From the NCBI GenBank assembly GCA_046349615.1, contig JAXMBZ010000001.1, positions 372,001 through 436,000 of the forward strand: a stretch of DNA of 64,000 bases, in the 5' to 3' direction. Made by a program: the position numbers and the translations under genes. The DNA is from JADJNY01 sp046349615. GTDB lineage: Bacteria > Planctomycetota > UBA1135 > GCA-002686595. Numbering within the stretch: position 1 is the stretch's first letter; each line of letters starts with the position of its first letter. Positions 16,724 to 26,486 of this stretch are shown piece after piece. The notes below the pieces were generated by a model, which was not told where the DNA came from, did no database searches, and saw only the letters and a list, made by a program, of their open reading frames with translations.

Positions 16724-18970
16724 ATGGTCCGCACCCGTTCGATCGCGCTCCGCCTCGTCCTCGCCGTCTTCACGCTCGCCCTCGGGGCGAGCGTCGCGCT
16801 CCACGCCGCGTCCACCGCGCCGCAGGCGAGCGAGGCGGACATCTTGAAGGAGATCAAGGCCGCCGGCGACACGGTCAAGCCCGACCGCATCAAGGACCTC
16901 GCGAACTGCAGGACGCGCACGGCGATGCAGTCCTTGCTCGAGCTCTACGACTCGACCTTCAACACGATCTTCATGAAGCGCGAGGTCGTGCGCGCGCTCG
17001 TCAAGTTCGACGGCGTCGCGGACGCGGAGCAGCCGGCGCTGCAGAGGATCGTCGACGTCGCGACCCAGTCGAAGGAGATCGAGCTGCGCACGGCCGCGAT
17101 CGACGCGCTCGGCGAGTGCGGCGTCCACGGGAAGGACTTCCTCGTGATGATCGTCGAGTCCGCCGCGGAAGACCAGCTGCGCGAGCGCGCCATGACCGCG
17201 CACCTGCGCCTGCACGACAAGAGCGACCTCGACTGGTACAAGCAGCTCTACAAGCCGAAGAAGGACGACGACGACAAGAAGAGCGGCAAGCCCGCGCCGA
17301 AGCCGCCCAAGAAGGACCCGAAGAAGGACAAGGACAAGGAAGAGCCGAAGGACGAGAACCCCATCAACAAGAAGGGGCGTCCGATCAACCCGCTCCGCTT
17401 CATGGCCTTCGAGGCGCTCGCGTCGAACATGACGCCCGACGAGCTCGTCGAAGCGACGAAGGACGGCTACCACAAGATCCGCTACACCGCGCTCGAGGAG
17501 CTCGACCGGCGTTCGGACAAGAAGGCGCGCGAGATCGCGGAGCGCACGCTCAAGTCCGACGGCGACATGCCGGCGAACCGCGTGCTCGGCGCGAGGATCG
17601 TCGCGAAGGTCGATGGGCCGAAGTGCGCCGAGGACCTGATCAAGATCGCGACGCAGCAGCCGACGCCGCTCGAGCTGCGCCGCGGCATCGCCGACGTCGT
17701 GATCGGCTGGAACGACGACAAGCTCACGAAGCAGATGATCGCGGACATGACCCGCGGCAAGGAGTGGGAGAAGCTCTTCTACATCGCCGCGCTCGCGAAG
17801 GTGCAGGACAAGCGCGTCAACGACGGGCTCGAGCACCTGCTCGCCGACAAGGAGACCGACGTCGTCGTCAACGCGGCGAAGACGATCGCCGAGCGCGGAC
17901 AGAAGGAGTCGATCGACAAGCTCTCGAAGATGATCGGCAAGGGGAAAGAGCGCACCGCGATGCGCGCGGCGCTCGACGCGCTCACGGTGCTCCGCAAGGG
18001 TGACGCGACGTGGATCGACGAGCTCATCACGTTGACGAAGCACGAAGATCCCGAGGTGCGCAACCTCGCGCTCCAGGCGCTCGGTGAATCGCGCGACAAG
18101 AAGGCGCTGGAGAAGCTCGTCGTCGCGCTCAACGACGAGAACTGGTCGGTGCGGCTCGCAGCGCTCGACGCGCTCGAGCACCTGAAGACGAAGGACGCGA
18201 TCGGCCCGATCGTCGAACGCATGGCGAAGGAGGAGGGGCGCATGCTCCAGGAGTTCTCCCTCGCGCTGTGGCGCCTCACGGGCCAGGGCTACCAGGAGAA
18301 CGCGAAGGGTTGGGCGAGTTGGTGGGACGGCGCGAAGGACCGCTTCGAGTTCCTCACCGAGGAGCAGCTCAACCAAGTCAAGACGGGCGAGGAGGAGTAC
18401 CGCCTCAAGCAGACGACGCGCGTCGAGCAGAAGTTCTTCGGCATCCGCATCGTCAGCCACCGCGTCATCTTCATCATCGACGTGTCGGGCTCGATGCAGG
18501 AGCAGCTCAACAGCGAGTACGAGGGCAAGACGGGTCAGCCGCGCATGGAGGTCGCGAAGCGCGAGCTCGAACGCTGCGTCACGGGCCTGGACACGAGCGC
18601 GCTCTTCAACATCGTGACGTTCTCGAGCGACGTCGACCGTTGGATGGACGGCAGCCTCGCCGGCGCGAGCGAGAAGAACCGCGCCGCCGCGAAGGAGTAC
18701 GTCGGCAAGCTCATGGCCGCCGGCGGAACGAACCTCTACGGCGCGCTCAAGGACGCGTTCCGCGACCTCGACGTCGACACGATCTTCGTCTTGTCGGACG
18801 GTGAGCCTTCCGTCGGCGAGGAGACGGATCCGACCGTGATCCGCGAACACGTCAAGGCGTGGAACGAGCACCGCGGCATCCAGATCAACACGATCGCCGT
18901 CGGCGGCCAGTTCCAGATCCTCGAATGGCTCGCCGCCGATTCGGGCGGCACGCACATCAGCTTCGACTGA
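16724..18970 (+). CDS. Secreted HEAT-repeat protein with C-terminal von Willebrand A domain
   Basis: The 748-residue product begins with a signal peptide (LVLAVFTLALGASVALHAA). HEAT repeats occupy about residues 30-540, interrupted by a Lys/Asp/Glu/Pro linker at roughly 180-220. The C-terminal VWA domain has a complete MIDAS: DVSGS, the Thr in GGTNLYGAL, and the Asp in LSDGEPSVG, so it should bind a divalent metal and a protein ligand. It probably acts as an extracytoplasmic scaffold. ATG 16724 follows a weak ribosome site. It is followed after 88 bp by a membrane protein gene on the same strand. Confidence 0.82.
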   Translation: MVRTRSIALRLVLAVFTLALGASVALHAASTAPQASEADILKEIKAAGDTVKPDRIKDLANCRTRTAMQSLLELYDSTFNTIFMKREVVRALVKFDGVADAEQPALQRIVDVATQSKEIELRTAAIDALGECGVHGKDFLVMIVESAAEDQLRERAMTAHLRLHDKSDLDWYKQLYKPKKDDDDKKSGKPAPKPPKKDPKKDKDKEEPKDENPINKKGRPINPLRFMAFEALASNMTPDELVEATKDGYHKIRYTALEELDRRSDKKAREIAERTLKSDGDMPANRVLGARIVAKVDGPKCAEDLIKIATQQPTPLELRRGIADVVIGWNDDKLTKQMIADMTRGKEWEKLFYIAALAKVQDKRVNDGLEHLLADKETDVVVNAAKTIAERGQKESIDKLSKMIGKGKERTAMRAALDALTVLRKGDATWIDELITLTKHEDPEVRNLALQALGESRDKKALEKLVVALNDENWSVRLAALDALEHLKTKDAIGPIVERMAKEEGRMLQEFSLALWRLTGQGYQENAKGWASWWDGAKDRFEFLTEEQLNQVKTGEEEYRLKQTTRVEQKFFGIRIVSHRVIFIIDVSGSMQEQLNSEYEGKTGQPRMEVAKRELERCVTGLDTSALFNIVTFSSDVDRWMDGSLAGASEKNRAAAKEYVGKLMAAGGTNLYGALKDAFRDLDVDTIFVLSDGEPSVGEETDPTVIREHVKAWNEHRGIQINTIAVGGQFQILEWLAADSGGTHISFD

Positions 18971-19058
18971 AGAATCGGGTGGGCGAGGGCGGTCGTCGAA
19001 CGCGGCGCGAGCAGTTCCTGCTTGATCCGCGGCCCACGCGCGCGACATCCTGCGCGAC

Positions 19059-20048
19059 TTGAAGACCGCGGTCCGCGTCCTCGTCTCGCTCGCCGTCGCG
19101 CTCGCGCTCGTCCTCCTGCTCATGGCGTGGGGCGGGGTCGACCTCGCTGAGCTCGCGCGTGCCTGGCGTCGCATCTCGCCCGCAGCGCTCGGCGCCGCGG
19201 CCGCGATCTACGCGCTCCAGTACGTCGTGCGCGCCGAGCGCTTCCGCGCCCTTTTCCCGCCCGCTGCGCGGCCGTCGTTCGCGACGACCCTGTCCGTGAC
19301 CTCCGCGTACGGCATGGCGACCCTGATCCTGCCCGCGAAGATGGGCGAGGCCACGTTCGTCGTCTACCTGAACCGCGCGGGGGGCACGGGCGCGTCGCAG
19401 GCGATCGCGGCGCTCGTCGTTTCGCGCCTGCTCGACTTCGCGAGCCTCTTCCTCGGCTTCGGACTCGCGTCGATCGGCCTCGCGGCCTCTGGCGCGCACC
19501 CGGAGCTCGCGTGGCTCGCTCCGCTCGGCGTCGCGCTCGTCGTCGCGTCCGCGATCGTGTTCTGGCTCGCCGTGCGCGGCGACGTCTTCGTGCGGATCGC
19601 GACGGGCCTCGCGCGCACGCTCGGCCTCGCGCGCTTCGCGCTCGGGAAGAAGCTCGTCGAGCGCGTCGACTCGCTCGCGGGCGCGTTGCGCGAATCGTCG
19701 CGCGACGGGCGCGCGCTGCGCGGCGCGTTGTGGTCGCTACCGATGTGGGCGTGCGTGTTCGCCTTCTGCGCCGTCCTCGGCCGCGGGTTCGGCCTGCCCG
19801 ACACGATCGGGTTCGCGGCCGCGAGCTTCGGCGCGAGCCTCGCGATCCTCACGAGCATCGTGCCGCTCTCCGCGTTCGCGAACTTCGGCACGCTCGAAGC
19901 GGGCTGGGTGCTCGGCTTCGGCATCTTCGGCGTGTCGCGCGAGCTCGCGCTCGCGACGGGGACGGGGCTGCACCTCGTGCAGCTCGTGCTCGCCGTCGCG
20001 TTCGGCCTCCTCGGCCACGTCGGGATGGGGCTCGCGAAGCGCGCGTGA
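19059..20048 (+). CDS. Lysylphosphatidylglycerol synthase-type (LPG_synthase_TM/UPF0104) membrane protein
   Basis: The 329-residue polytopic protein has about eight hydrophobic segments. It resembles the transmembrane flippase-like domain of MprF and UPF0104 proteins: PAKMGEATFVVYLNRAGG, the ALVVSRLLDFASLFLGFG helix, and the late LTSIVPLSAFANFGTLEAGW all fit. No C-terminal synthase domain is present, so it likely moves a lipid or interacts with lipid-linked sugars rather than aminoacylating lipid. The start is a TTG at 19059; no ATG or GTG gives a better N-terminus. It converges with the DUF2785 gene, leaving 4 bp. Confidence 0.8.
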   Translation: MKTAVRVLVSLAVALALVLLLMAWGGVDLAELARAWRRISPAALGAAAAIYALQYVVRAERFRALFPPAARPSFATTLSVTSAYGMATLILPAKMGEATFVVYLNRAGGTGASQAIAALVVSRLLDFASLFLGFGLASIGLAASGAHPELAWLAPLGVALVVASAIVFWLAVRGDVFVRIATGLARTLGLARFALGKKLVERVDSLAGALRESSRDGRALRGALWSLPMWACVFAFCAVLGRGFGLPDTIGFAAASFGASLAILTSIVPLSAFANFGTLEAGWVLGFGIFGVSRELALATGTGLHLVQLVLAVAFGLLGHVGMGLAKRA

Positions 20049-20052
20049 GCGC

Positions 20053-21054
20053 TCATCCGTCGCGCAACGACGCGCGGACCGCGTCGCGCGCGCGAACGAG
20101 CGCCGGCTCGCTCTCCGCCGCGGCATCGAGCGCGAGTAGGAGCGCGACGAGCACGTCGCTTGCGTTGCGCGCGGCGACGAAGCGCGCGCTCGAGAACGGC
20201 TCGGTGCTCCACACCGCCGCGCGTCGTTCGCGCTCGCGCGCGAGCCACGCCTCGAAACCCGCCGCGTCGAAGTCCACGCGCCGCGCGAGCGAGACGAAGA
20301 CGGCGGCGAGGCGCTCGTCCTCGCCCCAGACGAGCACGTGGGGGAGCGCGGCGAGCTTCGCCTCGATCGCGAGGACGAGACGCGCCTGGTCCGCGGGCGC
20401 GAGCCGTGGCGAGCGCGCGAGGAACTTCAAGAGATCCGCCGTGTGCGCGACCGAGTGGTGCCAGCCGCTGCCCTCGACCCAGCCGCGCACGTCGCGCTCG
20501 GCCGCGAGGTAGTCGAGCGCGCCGTCGAACACGCGCCGCCAGCCCGCGTCGTCGAAGAGCGGCTCCTTCAGATCGCTCGCGGCGAGCAGCGAGAGGTGGA
20601 GCGCGGCGAACGAGCGCGCGAGGACGCGTTCGTCGTCAGGAGATGCGCTCCCGAGTTGCGTGGCTGCGCCCGCGCGCAAGCCCGCCACGGCGAGCTGGAG
20701 CACGAGCGCGTCGGCGTGCGCACGCAACGCACCGTCGTCGACGAGACGCTTCGGGAAGAGCCAGTGCCGCGCGACGTCGTACGGCAGCTCGTCGCGCAAC
20801 ACCGGATCGAGGGCGCCGAGGTCGCGGCGCAGGCGCGCGAGCGCGGACTCGAGCGCGACGTCGCTCGGGAGCGCGTACCCGTTCGCCTGGATCGCGCGCC
20901 AGAGCGCTGCGTCCGCCGCGGAGTGCGGATCGCTCGTCGCGAGCGCGGTCGGCGCTTCGTTCGCCGCGGATGCGCCGCCCGCACTGCACGGGCCGCGCGA
21001 CGGAACGGTGGAGCAGGACGCGAGCACGACACCGAGCAGGAACGCGGAGCGCAT
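20053..21054 (-). CDS. DUF2785 family lipoprotein
   Basis: The 333-residue product starts at ATG 21054 with MRSAFLLGVVLASC, a lipoprotein signal with lipobox LASC. The mature part is alpha-helical and carries the DUF2785 signatures ELPYDVARHWLFP and RGWVEGSGWHHSVAHTADLL. The family has no established biochemical function. The open frame runs 21 codons further upstream without a better start. It shares its strand with the SGNH/flippase locus, 115 bp upstream. Confidence 0.82.
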   Translation of the reverse strand: MRSAFLLGVVLASCSTVPSRGPCSAGGASAANEAPTALATSDPHSAADAALWRAIQANGYALPSDVALESALARLRRDLGALDPVLRDELPYDVARHWLFPKRLVDDGALRAHADALVLQLAVAGLRAGAATQLGSASPDDERVLARSFAALHLSLLAASDLKEPLFDDAGWRRVFDGALDYLAAERDVRGWVEGSGWHHSVAHTADLLKFLARSPRLAPADQARLVLAIEAKLAALPHVLVWGEDERLAAVFVSLARRVDFDAAGFEAWLARERERRAAVWSTEPFSSARFVAARNASDVLVALLLALDAAAESEPALVRARDAVRASLRDG

Positions 21055-21169
21055 GCGCTCAGCGTCGCGTCGCGCGGAGCGCGCGGCAAGGACGGCTCGG
21101 TCGTTCCTCGCGCGCACGACGCGCGTGCACTCGTTCGCGCGCTCGCAGCTCGCGGCCGCCGTTCCGTCG

Positions 21170-22378
21170 TCAGCGGGCCGAGGCGTGCACGCGCGGGGCC
21201 GCGCGACCGGCGACGATCTGCCGCGCGACGGCGCGGCCGAGGAGCTCGCAGCCCTTCGGCGTGTGGTGGAGCTCGTCGTAGTAGTGCTCGAAGTCCTGCG
21301 GAACGAGCGAGTTCAGCTCGAGCGCCTCGACCCCGAGCTCCTGCGCGACGCGCACCGCGCGCTCGTCGACCTGCGCGAGCAGCTTCCACACGGCTTCGTG
21401 CGCGTAGTACGTCGTGACCTCGCCCGAGTAGGGCCGCCCCGCGCCGAAGTTCCACAGGCGCGCGCGCTCTTCCGGCGTCAGCGCTTTCTCGAGCCACGGC
21501 TGGCGCGCGATCACGACGCGCGCGCCCTTCGCGCGGCAGAGCTCGACGAGCGCGCGCAAGTGCGTCTCGAAGTGCTCGAGCATCGGCGTCGGGTCGGGCG
21601 TCGCGTCGAGCACGACCTTGGCGCGTTGGCGCATCTTGCGCGCGTCGTCGAGGCGCTTTCCGGCGCGCTCGCGCACCTCGACGGGCCGGCGCAGGCGCTT
21701 GTTCCACGAGCTCGCGATGCGGCGGAGCGCGAGCGTGCGCGGACCCCAACCGAAGGGGCCCTCGGGGTGCCACGCGAAGACTTGGGCAGCGGGGATCGTC
21801 TTCTCCTCGATGCGCGCCGGCGTCGACTTCTCGAGCCAGTGCACGACGTCGCTCGCGCCGACGAGGAAGACGACGACGTCGAGGCGTTCGTAGCGCGGGA
21901 GCGTGCGCCGCAGCATGAGCTCGATCTCGGCGCACGCGACGAGCGAACGCGCCGCGTTGCCGACGTGCACGTGCTCGGCGCCCAGCGCACGCAGCGCTTC
22001 CGGCCGGCGGAGTTCGCGCCCGACGACCTCGGCCCACGTGTCTTTCTGGTCGAGGAAATAGCACTCGGCCGCGCTCCCGCCCGTGACGAGCACGCGGTAC
22101 GTGCGCGCGGGATCCGCGGGCGGCTCGGAGCCGCGCTCGCCCTGCGAGTTGATCTCCCAGTGCGCGAGCGGCGGAAGCGACGGGAGCGCGTCCCGGTCGA
22201 GCTCGAGCCGCGTGCGCGCGAAGGGCGCCCACACGAAGTAGGGGCCGCTGCGGATCATCCACGCGCGTGTCGCGAGCTCGGCGAGCACGAAGAGGACGAC
22301 TCCCGCTGCGAGCGCGACGCCGGCGCAGGTCGCGAGGAACGCGAGCGTCGAGCTCTCGATCGCGGCGAGCGCGCTCAC
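21170..22378 (-). CDS. Membrane-anchored SGNH/GDSL hydrolase
   Basis: The 402-residue protein has one N-terminal membrane helix (FLATCAGVALAAGVVLFVLA) then an SGNH fold. Block I is VTGGSAAECYF with the nucleophile Ser; VVVFLVGASDVVHW is block III-like; YDELHHTPKGCELLG supplies the Asp and His of block V. Such enzymes remove or transfer acyl groups on surface glycans. It starts with GTG 22378, whose bases overlap the stop of the flippase gene (GTGA), so expression is coupled. A frame extension to 22996 overlaps the flippase and is not real. Confidence 0.85.
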   Translation of the reverse strand: MSALAAIESSTLAFLATCAGVALAAGVVLFVLAELATRAWMIRSGPYFVWAPFARTRLELDRDALPSLPPLAHWEINSQGERGSEPPADPARTYRVLVTGGSAAECYFLDQKDTWAEVVGRELRRPEALRALGAEHVHVGNAARSLVACAEIELMLRRTLPRYERLDVVVFLVGASDVVHWLEKSTPARIEEKTIPAAQVFAWHPEGPFGWGPRTLALRRIASSWNKRLRRPVEVRERAGKRLDDARKMRQRAKVVLDATPDPTPMLEHFETHLRALVELCRAKGARVVIARQPWLEKALTPEERARLWNFGAGRPYSGEVTTYYAHEAVWKLLAQVDERAVRVAQELGVEALELNSLVPQDFEHYYDELHHTPKGCELLGRAVARQIVAGRAAPRVHASAR

Positions 22379-23916
22379 GCCTTCGACCTCCCCGCGAGCG
22401 CCGGCAGCTTGCGCGCGAGCATCGCGCGCAGGTCGAGGTACGGATCGGCGCGGAACACGAAGAGCACCCACACGACCGCGAAGATCGCGACCATCGCGGC
22501 GCCCGACGCAAGCAGCACGGGGAAGCTCGGCGCCGGGACCCAGCGCGCGATCGCGACGAGGAACGCGAGCGGCACGAGCGCGCCCACGAGCGGCTTCGCG
22601 ACCGTGTAGAGGAGCCAGCGACCGACGCCGACCTCGAGCTCGCGCGCGGCGTGGACGAGCACCGCGGCCGCGAACAACACGTTCGGGATCGCCGTGCCGA
22701 GCGCGACGCCGAGGATCCCGAGCTTGCCGACGAGGGCGAGCGAGAGCGCGAGGTTGATCACGCCCATCGCGAGCAGCGCCAGCGCCGGGAAGCGCGGCTT
22801 CCCGAGGCCCATCAAGAGGGGCAGCGCGACTCCGCGCACCGGGAGGTACGCGAAGAACGAGAGCATGAGCACCTGGAGCACGGGCCCGGAGCGCTCGACG
22901 AACTGCGGCCCCATCCACGCACCGAGGAAGTCCGGCCCGAGCACGACGAGGTAGAGGCCGACGAGCAGCACGAGCGAGAAGCAGATCTTCGACCACTTCA
23001 AGAACACGTCGCGCAGCTCGCCGAGCTCGCCCGTCGTCTTCAAGCGCGTCGCCATCGGCATCACGACGGCGCCGACGGAGATCAGGAACTGCGTGAGCGG
23101 GTCGAAGAACTTGTTCCCGACGTCGAAGTACGTCGCCTCTTCGGCGGGGAGGAACGCACCGATCACCATCGCGTCCGCGCGGAACGCGAGCAGGGTGCCG
23201 ACGTTCAAGAGCATCGCGAACATGCTGAACCCGAGGATCTTCGACGCGAGCGAGCGGTCGAACGCGCGCAGGTCGTACCGCAGACCGGGGTAGCGCCTGC
23301 GGATGACGAAGGTCATCACCGCGAACTCGAAGACCATCGATACGAACTGCACGCAGGCGAGCGTCGAGAGCTCAGCGCGCCACGCGAGGAGGGCGATCGT
23401 CGTCACGAAGCGGAGCACGAGCTCGCTCGCCATGATCCAGTTGCGGATCACGAAGTCGTCGTGCGCGTCGAAGATCGCGTAGGGGAGACGCATCGCGAAA
23501 CCGATCGCGACTTGGCCGACGACGATCAGGAACGCGCTCTTCGCGCTCGACAACGTCGCCTCGTCGAAGCCGTGACCGACGGGACCGCGCAGGTAGTGCG
23601 ACACGAACGCGGCGTAGAGCCCGAGGCCGATCAACGCCGCGCAGAGCCCGAGGAAGAGTGCGATGCCGAGGCACGTCGCGACGACGCGGTTCGTGCCGGC
23701 GACGTCCTTCGCGGCGACGCGCTCCGTGATGAAGCGCACGGACGCCATCGGCACGCCGAGGATGAAGAGCGACAGCACGCCCGTCATCGACACGACCGTG
23801 ACCCAGAGTCCGTTCGTCGAATCGCCGAGCGTTCCGACCACGTACGGCGCGAGCTTCATCAGCGCCAGGATCTGGAGCGCGTTGAGCAGCCAGGTCGATC
23901 CGATGCTCTTGAACAC
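22375..23916 (-). CDS. Wzx-type polysaccharide flippase (MVF/MATE-like)
   Basis: The 513-residue protein has about 12-14 transmembrane helices. It belongs to the polysaccharide exporter/flippase group (RfbX/Wzx), shown by the N-terminal FKSIGSTWLLNALQILALMK, GVPMASVRFITERV, and the mid-protein pattern MFAMLLNVGTLLAFRADAMV. It would move lipid-linked oligosaccharide across the inner membrane. It sits between two SGNH hydrolases (12 bp from one stop codon, overlapping the other start), so the trio probably makes and modifies a surface glycan. The substrate is not readable. Confidence 0.88.
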   Translation of the reverse strand: MFKSIGSTWLLNALQILALMKLAPYVVGTLGDSTNGLWVTVVSMTGVLSLFILGVPMASVRFITERVAAKDVAGTNRVVATCLGIALFLGLCAALIGLGLYAAFVSHYLRGPVGHGFDEATLSSAKSAFLIVVGQVAIGFAMRLPYAIFDAHDDFVIRNWIMASELVLRFVTTIALLAWRAELSTLACVQFVSMVFEFAVMTFVIRRRYPGLRYDLRAFDRSLASKILGFSMFAMLLNVGTLLAFRADAMVIGAFLPAEEATYFDVGNKFFDPLTQFLISVGAVVMPMATRLKTTGELGELRDVFLKWSKICFSLVLLVGLYLVVLGPDFLGAWMGPQFVERSGPVLQVLMLSFFAYLPVRGVALPLLMGLGKPRFPALALLAMGVINLALSLALVGKLGILGVALGTAIPNVLFAAAVLVHAARELEVGVGRWLLYTVAKPLVGALVPLAFLVAIARWVPAPSFPVLLASGAAMVAIFAVVWVLFVFRADPYLDLRAMLARKLPALAGRSKA

Positions 23917-23928
23917 GGGGCTCTGGGC

Positions 23929-24729
23929 TCAGGGGGCGAGGAGACGGCCGACGTCGCCGCCGTCGGCGACGATCCAACGCGCGAGGACTCCGTACCCTTT
24001 CCTATTAAGGTGGAGAGAGTCGGAAGACACGTCTTCGGCCAAGGGGCCCGTGGAGCTGGAGCCGGTGGGGGTCGTCAGGGGCGGGCGCAGGGTCGGGACG
24101 AAGGCCGCGGGCGGATTTCGGGCCGCGGCGAGGGCCGCGAGGGCGTCGTCGAGGGCTGCCAGGCGCTCCAAGAGCTCCCCGTCCGCGCCGCGTTCGGAGA
24201 GGACGCCGAGGAGCGCGACCGGAGCGTTCGGCGCGCGCCGCGCGAGGGCGTCGAGGAGCGAGCGGACGCGTTCGACGACCTCGGACGGGCGCGCGTGGTC
24301 CTCGCGCCAGTCGACGCTGCCCGCGTAGACGACGAACGCGGCCGGCGTCGCGCGCGGGAGCAGTCGATCGAGCCAGCGCTCGAGCTCGGGCAGCGTCGCG
24401 CGCTCGACGCCGCGGTTGAGCGCGGGCTTCGCGGGGAAGAGCTCGGCGAGCGGCATGCGCTCGATCGTCGACGAGCCGAGGAAGACGATCGAGCCGGCGG
24501 GCGCGCGCTCGTTCTCGTCGCGGACCGCGAGGAGGCGCTCGCTCGCGTGCAGCGCGACCTCGCGCGCGCGGTGCTCGTGCGCGGGATCGATCCAACGGCG
24601 GAGCGTCCACCCGCCGGGCGCGTCGAGCGACCACGCGAGCACGACGTAGAGCGCGAGCCCGGCGCCGAGGACCTGGAGCGCGTCCGCGTGGGAATGGCGC
24701 GCGAAACCGTCGAGGCCCGTGGTCGGCAT
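23929..24729 (-). CDS. SGNH/GDSL hydrolase
   Basis: The 266-residue product (ATG 24729, MPTTGLDGFARHSH) has an N-terminal membrane segment (ALQVLGAGLALYVVLAW). Catalytic blocks are IVFLGSSTIERM (block I Ser), FVVYAGSVDW (block III region) and SDSLHLNRKGYGVLARWI (block V Asp-x-x-His). It resembles the small lysophospholipase/acylhydrolase type, here presumably periplasmic. It is the first gene of the flippase operon and is only about 31% similar in appearance to the other SGNH gene, so it is a distinct enzyme rather than a recent duplicate. The similarity judgement is by eye. Confidence 0.82.
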   Translation of the reverse strand: MPTTGLDGFARHSHADALQVLGAGLALYVVLAWSLDAPGGWTLRRWIDPAHEHRAREVALHASERLLAVRDENERAPAGSIVFLGSSTIERMPLAELFPAKPALNRGVERATLPELERWLDRLLPRATPAAFVVYAGSVDWREDHARPSEVVERVRSLLDALARRAPNAPVALLGVLSERGADGELLERLAALDDALAALAAARNPPAAFVPTLRPPLTTPTGSSSTGPLAEDVSSDSLHLNRKGYGVLARWIVADGGDVGRLLAP

Positions 24730-24839
24730 CGGGCGAAGTCGTACCCTGATCGGACCGGAGCTGTCCACTCCGCACGGACGGCGAAGGCGCGTGCGATCGA
24801 TCGCGATCGCCGCCGAGCGACGTTTCCAGGAGCTCCAGC

Positions 24840-26471
24840 ATGCCCCTCCCGCTTGCTTCGTTCCCGCCCTCCGCGTCGAGTCGAGTCCGTCGCGCTCTCG
24901 TCGAGCGCGCGCTCGTGCTCCTCGCCCTCGGAGCCTTCGCGCTCCCGTCCGTCTCCGCCGAGGACCTCGCGAAGCGCTACCCCGCGACGCTTTCGCATTC
25001 GAACACCGGCCTCGCGTGGCGCTGCGACGAAGGCGACGTGTGGCAGCTCGCGTCCTTCGAGCTCGCGCTCGGCACCGACTTCGCGGTGAAGACGAAGTCC
25101 GCGACCGTCGCGCTCGGTCGGTCCGAGTCGAACGTCCTGTGGGCCGTCGTGTTCCCCGACGAGCCCGCGAAGCTGCGCGCCGCGGGGACGCCCGCCGACG
25201 GCGAGACCACGAGCGCGATCTTCCTGCGTTTCGCGCCGAGTGAGCTCGGGAGCATGTTCCCGGCGAAGACCGTGCAGAAGAACGGCGACGCGTGGCGGCG
25301 CGCGCTCGCTGCGCGGATCGCGCAGCGGAAGATCGGGCACAAGTGGTTCACGCCGGCGGGGCTCCCGACCGTCGTGCCCGCGGGAGTCGTCCTGTTCGAC
25401 GCCGACACGGAGAAGGGCGCGCGGCGCTCGTTCGAGCTCGACCGCGGCGCGGGCAAGGCGCTCTACCTCGCCGAGTTCGAGTCGAAGCCCGTCGCGCCGG
25501 CGCAGCCGATCTCCGCCGTCGAGGCGAAGCGCGTGTTCGACGAGGTCTGGAGCGCGTTCGACCGCGAGTACGCGAACTTCGGATCGATGCCGAAGCTCGA
25601 TTGGACGAAGCTCGGCGCGGAGAAGCGGAAGCAGCTCGCGCGCGTCGAGACGAGCTTCGACCTCGCGGCGGTGCTCGCGGACGGGCTCGCGCGGCTCGAG
25701 GACCTGCACGTGTGGGTCAAGGCGGGCGAAGACGGACTCCCGGGTTGGCAGCCCGATCGGCCGCTCAACGCGAGTTGGAAGGCGTGCGCGGCGACGATCG
25801 GGAAGGTCGAGGACACGGAGAAGGACCTCGCGTGGGGGCGGACGCAGGACGGGATCGGGTATGCGAACGTGTACGCGCTCTCGAAGAAAGAGCTCGTCGA
25901 CGCGTTCGACGCCGCGCTCGAGTCGCTCGCGGACACGACGGGGCTCGTGCTCGACCTTCGCTTCGACGGCGGCGGCGACGAACTGCTCGCGCAGGCGCTC
26001 GCGGGGCGCTTCGTCGACGTGGAGCGCGTGTACTCGAAGAACCAGTACCGCAGCGGGCCGAAGCACGACGACCTCGGGCCCGTGCTCGAGCGCAAGGTCG
26101 CGCCGCGCGGTCCGTGGCGCTACGAAGCGCCCGTCGTCGTGCTGATCGGGAGGCGCGTGATGAGCTCCGCGGAGTCGTTCGCGTTGATGCTCGCGCAGTG
26201 CCCGCAGGTGACGACGATGGGGGACCGCACCGCGGGCTCGTCGGCGAATCCGCGGCGGCTCGAGCCCGGCGCCGGCATCGTGGTGAACCTGCCGCGCTGG
26301 CGCGACCTCGACCCCGCGGGGAATCCGATCGAGCACGTCGGCGTCGCGCCGAAGGTGAAGGTCGATGCGGCGCCGAGCGCGTTCACCGACGCGAAGGACC
26401 CGGTGCTCGATGCTGCGCTCGCGTTCCTGCGCAAGCTGCCGGCGAGCGAGCGGAAGCCGGGGAAGCGGTGA
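24840..26471 (+). CDS. Secreted S41 family peptidase
   Basis: The 543-residue protein has a long signal peptide (LVERALVLLALGAFALPSVSA). The C-terminal third is a TSPc/S41 domain: GYANVYALSKKELVDAFDAA, GLVLDLRFDGGGDE, then RVMSSAESFALML with the catalytic Ser, and GIVVNLPRWRDLDPAGN. The N-terminal ~200 residues are a beta-rich domain I do not recognise. No PDZ domain is obvious, making it closer to tricorn/IRBP-like S41 members than to CtpA. It is divergent from the SGNH-flippase operon. Confidence 0.88.
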   Translation: MPLPLASFPPSASSRVRRALVERALVLLALGAFALPSVSAEDLAKRYPATLSHSNTGLAWRCDEGDVWQLASFELALGTDFAVKTKSATVALGRSESNVLWAVVFPDEPAKLRAAGTPADGETTSAIFLRFAPSELGSMFPAKTVQKNGDAWRRALAARIAQRKIGHKWFTPAGLPTVVPAGVVLFDADTEKGARRSFELDRGAGKALYLAEFESKPVAPAQPISAVEAKRVFDEVWSAFDREYANFGSMPKLDWTKLGAEKRKQLARVETSFDLAAVLADGLARLEDLHVWVKAGEDGLPGWQPDRPLNASWKACAATIGKVEDTEKDLAWGRTQDGIGYANVYALSKKELVDAFDAALESLADTTGLVLDLRFDGGGDELLAQALAGRFVDVERVYSKNQYRSGPKHDDLGPVLERKVAPRGPWRYEAPVVVLIGRRVMSSAESFALMLAQCPQVTTMGDRTAGSSANPRRLEPGAGIVVNLPRWRDLDPAGNPIEHVGVAPKVKVDAAPSAFTDAKDPVLDAALAFLRKLPASERKPGKR

Positions 26472-26486
26472 CAGCGCATCCCGGCG

